From NCBI GenBank assembly GCA_036260255.1, contig DATAAF010000048.1, positions 1 to 12,898 on the forward strand: DNA of 12,898 bases. Direction: 5' to 3'. The notes beneath the pieces are model-generated. The model worked only from the letters and a program-made list of their open reading frames with translations. It was not told the DNA's origin and searched no databases. Source of the stretch: DASZJY01 sp036260255 (GTDB taxonomy: Bacteria; Actinomycetota; Acidimicrobiia; Acidimicrobiales; AC-14). Of the stretch, positions 7,828-12,898 are shown piece by piece; the first letter of the stretch is position 1, and each line of letters begins with the position of its first letter. The position numbers and the translations under genes were made by a program.

Positions 7828-8787
7828 GAGCTCCCGCCTGAGCTCGACGTAGTCGCGGCCATCAAACCACCGCGGTAGGCGGACGTCCTCGCGCCAACCG
7901 CGGTGCTGGAGGAAGCCGTGGCCCTGGCTCCCCACCTGCGCCCGGCAGATCGCCTGCCGGCACCCCCGCTCGACCGCCGCCGCGTGGAAGGCGGCAAGGA
8001 GACGGGAGCCGATCCCCTGCCCGCGGTCGGGCGCTCCCACCACCAGGTTGCAGAGGTGCGCGACCTCGCCCCGCGTCCAGCCGGTGGCGACCCCCGTGAC
8101 CTCGTCCTCCCGGCGGGCGCTGATCGCCACCCGCTCGTGGGCCAACGGCATCGCCAGCCCGCCCAGACCGAGGGCGTGCCACTCCCGCACCGAGAACTCC
8201 CGCGCCTCGGGGTCGAGCTGGTCGCCCACCCACAGCTCGACCGGCAAGCCGCCTCGCCCCACGACCGCCGGGGCGCCGAGGGCGGCGTCGGCGACGGGCG
8301 CCCACACCCGGCCCGGGCCCTCCTGCAAGAGGTGCACCCGGTCGAAGCTGACGTCGGTCCGGTACCCGGCCAGCGCCTGCTGGGCGGCGGCGATGCAGCT
8401 CGGGTCGGCTTCGTCGGCCACGGTCACGTGGGGCACGAACGGCCACGTGAGCGGGCGGGCGAGGGGGTCCCTGAACACCCGCTCGCGCAGGGCCACGACC
8501 TCGGCCGCCCCCTTCTCCACCGGGAGGTACAGGACAGGGTTGTCGGGCAGGAAGGTGGTGGGCGAGCCCAGCCTGATCCGGAACGGCCGGGTGGCGGCGG
8601 CCGCCGCCCGCAGCACGGCGAGGGCGTCGCCCATCCGGTCTTCCCGGACGTTGACCGGCGGCACGAGGGTCAGGTGGGCCGGGACCCGGCCGAAGGTGCC
8701 GTCGCCCGTTGCCCGGCGCAGGGTGTCAATCTCCCGGTCGAGGGGGTGCGGGACCACAAGGGCCACACCGAGCCTGACCTTGGCCAT
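7825..8787 (-). CDS. 2H phosphoesterase (LigT-like)-GNAT acetyltransferase fusion protein
   Basis: This 320-residue protein joins two domains. Residues 1 to about 170 are a 2H phosphoesterase/2'-5' RNA ligase-like fold with both signature motifs, H38-L-T-L and H120-V-T-V; such proteins act on 2'-5' or cyclic phosphodiester bonds of RNA or nucleotides. Residues about 175-320 are a GNAT acetyltransferase with the acetyl-CoA pyrophosphate loop RGQGIG (255-260) and a final motif-B region (FLQHRGW). Both active sites look intact. The substrates are unknown. The fusion suggests linked modification and phosphodiester chemistry, or merely shared control. The ATG at 8787 has only a weak GGGAC upstream. 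It follows the DUF559 gene by 44 bases on the same strand and converges on glpX. Confidence 0.88.
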   Translation of the reverse strand: MAKVRLGVALVVPHPLDREIDTLRRATGDGTFGRVPAHLTLVPPVNVREDRMGDALAVLRAAAAATRPFRIRLGSPTTFLPDNPVLYLPVEKGAAEVVALRERVFRDPLARPLTWPFVPHVTVADEADPSCIAAAQQALAGYRTDVSFDRVHLLQEGPGRVWAPVADAALGAPAVVGRGGLPVELWVGDQLDPEAREFSVREWHALGLGGLAMPLAHERVAISARREDEVTGVATGWTRGEVAHLCNLVVGAPDRGQGIGSRLLAAFHAAAVERGCRQAICRAQVGSQGHGFLQHRGWREDVRLPRWFDGRDYVELRREL

Positions 8788-8831
8788 GTCCCAATGATGC
8801 GCCGCCCCGGCGCGTTAAGGGAACCATGGCG

Positions 8832-9754
8832 TCAGCCGGCCCGGCGGTGCTGCAGCACCCGCCGGACGTCGTCGGCCACCCGGTCGCCCCGGCGGCCCAC
8901 GTCGTCCCACCCGAACCGCAGCACGGTCCACCCCCGGGCGGCGAGGTGGTTCCCGCGCTCGCGGTCGCTCTGGAAGTCGGCCCGCCCCGAGTGCCAGCGG
9001 CGGCAGTCGGCCTCGATGCCCACCCTGGCGTCCGGATAGGCGAGGTCGAGGCGGACGACCCGTCCCCCGCCGACCGCCACCGGGTGCTGGCGCACCGGCT
9101 CTGGCAGCCGGTGCCTGCGCAGCAGGGCGACGAGCGCGTCCTCCAGCGGGCTCTCGGTGGGGGCGGTCTCCCGAGCTCGTTGGGCGACGAGGTCACGCAG
9201 CACCGCGGTGCCCCCGCGGCCGTGGGCGCCGACCCGCTCGAGGGCCCGCCGCAGCGAGGGAGCGTGACCAGCCCGCGCAAGAGGGCGTCCTCCACGGCCG
9301 GCTCGACCAGCTCCGGCGCGGCCGCCCCCAGGTCGAGCAACGTCCGCGCCGGCGTAGTGACGGGGATCCGCCGGTGCCTGGTGACGTCGGGCCGCCCGAG
9401 CATCGCTGACCGGTGGACGGTCGCCCCGGCCACGCTCGGCCGCCGATCATTCGGCACACTCAGCTCCGGACGGGGCCAGTCGATCCCACGCAGCTCCCAC
9501 AACGCCGCTGCGCTCCGGTGCGAAGCAACCGCGCCCACGCCGGCGGCCAAGCACGCCGCGAGCAGCGCCTGCTCGGGTGACCGAGCGACGGCCGTGATCC
9601 GGAGTACGCCCCGGTGCACGGGCGTCAACAGGCCCCAGCGGAGTCGGGCGGTGATCTGTCGGTCACTCAGGCCCAGCTGCCGCAACTGCGCCCTGGTGAC
9701 GAGCCCGTGCTGGCGCTCCGCCAGCGGGTGGACTGCCGAGTCCGAGTTGCTCAT
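8832..9754 (-). pseudogene. AbiEi-like antitoxin N-domain plus DUF559 nuclease-like protein, frameshifted
   Basis: From ATG 9754, about 165 residues form an AbiEi-type region: a winged-helix start (LAERQHGLVTRAQLRQLGLS), then ASHRSAAALWELRG and VTTPARTLLDLG. The frame then loses similarity after LLRGLVTLP. The continuation, in the adjacent frame, gives RRALERVG and a full DUF559/Vsr-like PD-(D/E)XK domain (PLEDAL, LDLAYPDARVGIEAD, WTVLRFGWDDV) ending at 8832. A one-base loss in the CCC run near 9256-9262 explains both halves; with it restored the protein would be about 307 residues, normal for this common actinobacterial architecture. Read without repair, the first frame runs on to 8726, overlapping the next gene. 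It may be a true pseudogene or a sequencing error. The role is probably DNA- or RNA-related; defence is only suggested. Confidence 0.8.
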
Positions 9755-9810
9755 GGCACCCAGCCAACCACCGGGGTACGACAGCCTCGGGGCTCGCCCG
9801 GTTCTTTGGA

Positions 9811-9839
9811 GAGTTGTGTGCGTCAGCGGTACACAACTC
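9811..9839 (-). terminator. Hairpin downstream of atpC, likely atp operon terminator
   Basis: Perfect 9-bp arms GAGTTGTGT and ACACAACTC enclose an 11-base loop, starting 12 bases past the atpC stop. It is AT-richer than its surroundings and lies 57-85 bases before the DUF559-gene start. A terminator for atp transcripts is most likely; an operator for the AbiEi-like gene is a second possibility. The remainder of the 97-base gap shows no gene. Confidence 0.55.
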
Positions 9840-9851
9840 CCCACAAAAGCC

Positions 9852-10235
9852 CTAGCGGGAGCCGGCCACCTCCAGGCGGACCTCGGCGCGGCGGAGGGCG
9901 GCCTGGGCCTCTTTTTCCTCCGAGTCGCCCGCGTTGCGCTGGGCCGCTTCCTTGGCCCGGCGGGCCCGGTCGACGTCGATGTCATCCGCCAGCTCGGCCA
10001 CGTCGGACAACACGATCACCGTGTCCTCGCGGACGTGGACGAAGCCGCCGTGGACCGCCGCCATCTCCTCGTCGCCGTTGGTCTTGATCTTGACCGCGCC
10101 GATGTCGAGGGCGCCGAGGAAGGGGGCGTGGTTGGACAGGAAGGCGATGTCGCCGCCGTCGACCGTGCGGCACACGACCATCTCCGCGTCGCCCGAGAAC
10201 AGGATGCGCTCGGGCGACACCAGCTCGACGCGCAT
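9852..10235 (-). CDS. atpC: F1Fo ATP synthase epsilon subunit
   Basis: The 127-residue epsilon subunit belongs to the central stalk of F1, contacts gamma and the c-ring, and can inhibit ATP hydrolysis. The N-terminal beta-sandwich (1-85) is clear, with LVSPERILFSGDAEMV, FLSNHAPFLGAL and GGFVHV. The C-terminal helical hairpin (90-127) is Ala/Arg/Glu rich. ATG 10235 stands two bases after the atpD stop, so translation is probably coupled. An in-frame start at 10409 would lie deep in atpD and gives residues unrelated to epsilon. It is the last gene of the atp operon. Confidence 0.95.
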   Translation of the reverse strand: MRVELVSPERILFSGDAEMVVCRTVDGGDIAFLSNHAPFLGALDIGAVKIKTNGDEEMAAVHGGFVHVREDTVIVLSDVAELADDIDVDRARRAKEAAQRNAGDSEEKEAQAALRRAEVRLEVAGSR

Positions 10236-10237
10236 GG

Positions 10238-11788
10238 TTAGGCGGCCTCCTCCCCGCCCTCTTCGCGCTCCTCCTTGGAGAGCGTTTTGGCCTTCTCCCG
10301 AGCGCCGTCCACGCCGCCCACGTTGAAGAACGCCTGCTCGGGGACGTCGTCGAGCTCGCCCTTGATGAGGAGATCGAAGGACTCGATCGTCTCTTCGACG
10401 GAAACCCACTCTCCCGAGATCCCGGTGAACTGCTCGGCGACGAAGAACGGCTGGGACAGGAACTTCTCCACCTTGCGCGCCCGCTGCACGGTGAGCTTGT
10501 CGTCCTCGGAGAGCTCGTCCACGCCGAGGATGGCGATGATGTCCTGGAGCTCCTTGTAGCGCTGCAGCGTCTCCTGCACCCGCCGGGCCACCTGGTAGTG
10601 GCGCTCGCCCACGATCTCGGGGCTCAGGATGCGGGAGGTGGACGCCAGCGGGTCGACGGCGGGATAGATGCCGCGTGAGGCGATGTCACGCGACAGCTCG
10701 GTCGTGGCGTCGAGGTGGGTGAAGGTGGTGAAGGGGGCGGGGTCGGTGTAGTCGTCGGCGGGCACGTAGACGGCCTGCAGCGAGGTGATCGACCGGCCTT
10801 TGGTTGACGTGATGCGCTCCTGCAGCTCGCCCATCTCGTCGGCGAGGGTGGGCTGGTAGCCCACCGCCGAGGGCATGCGCCCGAGCAGGGTGGACACCTC
10901 GGAGCCGGCCTGGACGAACCGGAAGATGTTGTCGATGAAGAGGATGACGTCCTGGCCCTCCTCGTCGCGGAAGTACTCCGCCATGGTGAGCGCCGACAGA
11001 CCCACCCGGAGGCGCACGCCCGGGGGTTCGTCCATCTGGCCGAAGACCAGCGCCGCCTTGTCGAGCACGCCTGACTCTTTCATCTCGAGCCACAGGTCGT
11101 TGCCCTCGCGCGTGCGCTCCCCGACCCCGCCGAACACGGAGACGCCACCGTGCTGCTCGCCGACCCGGCGGATCATCTCCAGGATGATGACAGTCTTGCC
11201 CACGCCCGCCCCGCCGAACAGCCCGATCTTGCCGCCCCGGACATAGGGAGTCAGCAGGTCGAGGACCTTGATCCCCGTCTCGAACATCTCCGTCTGGGGC
11301 TCGAGCTCGGTGAACGCCGGCGACGGGCGGTGGATGTTCCAGTGGTCCTTGATGCCCTCCTCGACCTTGTCGGTGTCGAGGGGCTCGCCGAGGACGTTGA
11401 AGACGTGCCCGAGCACTCCTGGGCCGACGGGGACGGTGATGGCGTCGCCGATCACCCGCACGGCGGTGCCCCGATAAAGCCCGTCGGGGGGCTTCATGCA
11501 GATGGCCCGCACCCGGCTCTCGCCGATGTGCTGGGCCACCTCGGCCACCATCTCGATCTCCTCGCCCTCTACGTCGATGGTCATCGCGAGGGCGGCGTTG
11601 ATCTCGGGGATGGCGTCGGCGGGGAACTCCACGTCGACCACCGGGCCGGCGATGGCGACGACACGCCCTTCCTTGCGGTCCTTACCGGCGCCGTCACCGG
11701 ACTGGCCGTTGCTCTCGGGGTCGGGCTCCTGGGACTGGTCGGAGTCCTCGGACCGGTCCTCGTCGCGGGTGGTGTCGGTGTCGGTCAT
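10238..11788 (-). CDS. atpD: F1Fo ATP synthase beta subunit
   Basis: This is the catalytic beta subunit that forms ATP from ADP and phosphate. It has Walker A GGAGVGKT (192-199), the catalytic glutamate loop GERTREG (223-229), Walker B ILFIDN (282-287), PSAVGYQPTLA (306-316) and the alpha/beta family signature PAVDPLASTS (376-385). At 516 residues it is longer than usual (about 465-485), because an acidic, Ser/Asp/Glu/Gln-rich tail of about 38 residues precedes the conserved GRVVAIAGPVVDVEF. ATG 11788 is chosen for its AAGGAG site at 11797-11802. A start at 11827 would lie inside atpG. The atpG-atpD gap is 13 bases, and atpC follows after two bases. Confidence 0.97.
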   Translation of the reverse strand: MTDTDTTRDEDRSEDSDQSQEPDPESNGQSGDGAGKDRKEGRVVAIAGPVVDVEFPADAIPEINAALAMTIDVEGEEIEMVAEVAQHIGESRVRAICMKPPDGLYRGTAVRVIGDAITVPVGPGVLGHVFNVLGEPLDTDKVEEGIKDHWNIHRPSPAFTELEPQTEMFETGIKVLDLLTPYVRGGKIGLFGGAGVGKTVIILEMIRRVGEQHGGVSVFGGVGERTREGNDLWLEMKESGVLDKAALVFGQMDEPPGVRLRVGLSALTMAEYFRDEEGQDVILFIDNIFRFVQAGSEVSTLLGRMPSAVGYQPTLADEMGELQERITSTKGRSITSLQAVYVPADDYTDPAPFTTFTHLDATTELSRDIASRGIYPAVDPLASTSRILSPEIVGERHYQVARRVQETLQRYKELQDIIAILGVDELSEDDKLTVQRARKVEKFLSQPFFVAEQFTGISGEWVSVEETIESFDLLIKGELDDVPEQAFFNVGGVDGAREKAKTLSKEEREEGGEEAA

Positions 11789-11796
11789 CGGATCAG

Positions 11797-11802
11797 CTCC
11801 TT
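11797..11802 (-). promoter_or_regulatory. Ribosome binding site of atpD
   Basis: On the minus strand AAGGAG lies eight bases from the ATG at 11788 and touches the atpG stop codon. It supports the start that includes the acidic N-terminal tail, so the tail is translated. Confidence 0.75.
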
Positions 11803-12683
11803 CACTGGCGGAGCGCCTCCGCTCCACCCACGACTTCCATGATCTCGGTGGTGATCCCCGCCTGGCGGACCTTGTTGGCCTCGACCGACAGGGTTGATAT
11901 GAGGTCTTCGGCGTTGTCGGTGGCCGCTTTCATGGCCCGTTGGCGGGCGGCGTGCTCGCTGGCCGCTGCCTCCAAGAGGGCGGCGTACACCCGGGCCTCC
12001 ACGTAGCGAGGGAGCAGGCGCTCGAGGATGCCCTCGGGTGACGGCTCGTACTCGTAGTCGGCCTGCGGCCCCTCGGCGGCCATGTCCTCCAGCGTCCCCT
12101 TCTCCAACGGCAGCAGCTGGGAGTTGGTGACCTTCTGGGAGCCGACCGAGAGGAAGCGGGTGTAGACGAGCTGCACCCGGTCGACCTCGCCCTCCTCGTA
12201 CCGGGACATGATCCCGCCCGCCACGCGTCGGGCGTCCTCGTACGACGGCTGCTCGCTGAACCCCGAGTTGATCTCGTCGATCTGGTAGCCGCGGAAGCGG
12301 AAGTAGCCCTCCGCCTTCTTGCCGGCCAACGACAACGAATAATCCCTGCCCTCGGCCCGTTCGGCCTGCAGGTCCCGGTGGGCGGTGCGCAGCACCGACG
12401 TGTTGTAGGCCCCCGCCAGCCCCCGGTCGCCCACGATGACGATGTAGCCGACGGTGTTGATCTCCCGCTCGGCGAGGAGCGGATGGTCGGTGCCCACCCC
12501 GGCGGCCGCCAGCTGGCGCAGCACCTCGGTGATCTGCTCGGCGTAGGGGCGTGCCGCGGCGACCCGCTGCTGGGCCTTCTGGATGCGGCTGGCGGCGATG
12601 AGCTCCATGGCGTGGGTGATCTTCTTGGTCGACTGCACGCTCTTGATGCGCCGCCGGAGCTTGCGCTCCTTCCCGCTAGCCAC
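11802..12683 (-). CDS. atpG: F1Fo ATP synthase gamma subunit
   Basis: The 293-residue gamma subunit is the rotating central shaft of F1. The two long terminal helices are visible: the N-terminal one contains RRRIKSVQSTKKITHAMELIAASR (residues 10-33, quoted only by ends RRRIK and AASR), and the C-terminal one ends in the family signature ITTEIMEVVGGAEAL. The central Rossmann-like part includes IVIVGDRGLAGAYN. Length is normal. The start is GTG at 12683, with an AAGGGAG site about 11 bases upstream, a rather long spacing. It should follow atpA, but the 215 bases upstream in this window are non-coding repeats, so atpA, if adjacent, lies past the window end. Confidence 0.96.
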   Translation of the reverse strand: MASGKERKLRRRIKSVQSTKKITHAMELIAASRIQKAQQRVAAARPYAEQITEVLRQLAAAGVGTDHPLLAEREINTVGYIVIVGDRGLAGAYNTSVLRTAHRDLQAERAEGRDYSLSLAGKKAEGYFRFRGYQIDEINSGFSEQPSYEDARRVAGGIMSRYEEGEVDRVQLVYTRFLSVGSQKVTNSQLLPLEKGTLEDMAAEGPQADYEYEPSPEGILERLLPRYVEARVYAALLEAAASEHAARQRAMKAATDNAEDLISTLSVEANKVRQAGITTEIMEVVGGAEALRQ

Positions 12684-12898
12684 GGTCGCTACGCTCCCTT
12701 CTCTCGGGGGGCTCCGCCCCCCGAGTGCCCCCCGCCTTCATCGTGCGCCTTCGGCGCGCCTGCCGTTGGGGGGCTCCGCCCCCCAACAACCCCCCGAACT
12801 GCGTCGTGCGCGCCTGCCGTTGGGGGGCTCCGCCCCCCAACAACCCCCCGAACTGCGTCGTGCGCCTTCGGCGCGCTCAGTCCCTGTTCCGACGAGCA

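Overview
The window is very GC-rich, gene-dense DNA typical of a high-GC Actinobacteriota chromosome. A lineage such as Acidimicrobiia is my inference, based on GC content, gene types, GTG starts and promoter style; there is no rRNA marker to prove it. I see no phage, IS, CRISPR, tRNA or rRNA.

Layout, left to right. (1) 1-150 is a non-coding structured element downstream of a minus-strand pair: a NifU C-terminal-type Fe-S scaffold protein and a MeaB/ArgK-type GTPase that serves B12-dependent acyl-CoA mutases. (2) A divergent plus-strand MFS transporter (1458-2957) carries an unrecognised soluble N-terminal region. (3) A minus-strand cluster (6665 down to 2964) encodes a B12-dependent acyl-CoA mutase catalytic subunit, a zinc-ribbon acidic protein overlapping it by 4 bases, a J-domain protein and a small alpha/beta hydrolase. 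(4) glpX (class II fructose-1,6-bisphosphatase) is divergent on plus. It converges on a 2H-phosphoesterase/GNAT fusion gene across a hairpin that contains both stop codons. (5) A frameshifted AbiEi-like/DUF559 gene follows, then the end of the F1Fo ATP synthase operon (atpG-atpD-atpC, minus strand). (6) 12684-12898 is a hairpin-rich tandem repeat inside the atp operon, upstream of atpG.

Most genes are core metabolism. The mutase has Phe and Gln at the positions equivalent to Tyr89 and Arg207 of methylmalonyl-CoA mutase, which is the isobutyryl-CoA mutase signature. A true methylmalonyl-CoA substrate is therefore unlikely. It lacks the B12-binding domain, so it needs a small subunit encoded elsewhere; the nearby MeaB GTPase is a plausible cofactor-loading partner.

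The least explained signal is a composite two-hairpin element present at both ends of the window in the same orientation relative to transcription. Its stem bases change in compensating pairs, and part of it is tandemly amplified in front of atpG. Three genes (MFS, J-protein, glpX) have a TANNNT -10 box 6-7 bases before the start codon, which suggests leaderless transcripts.
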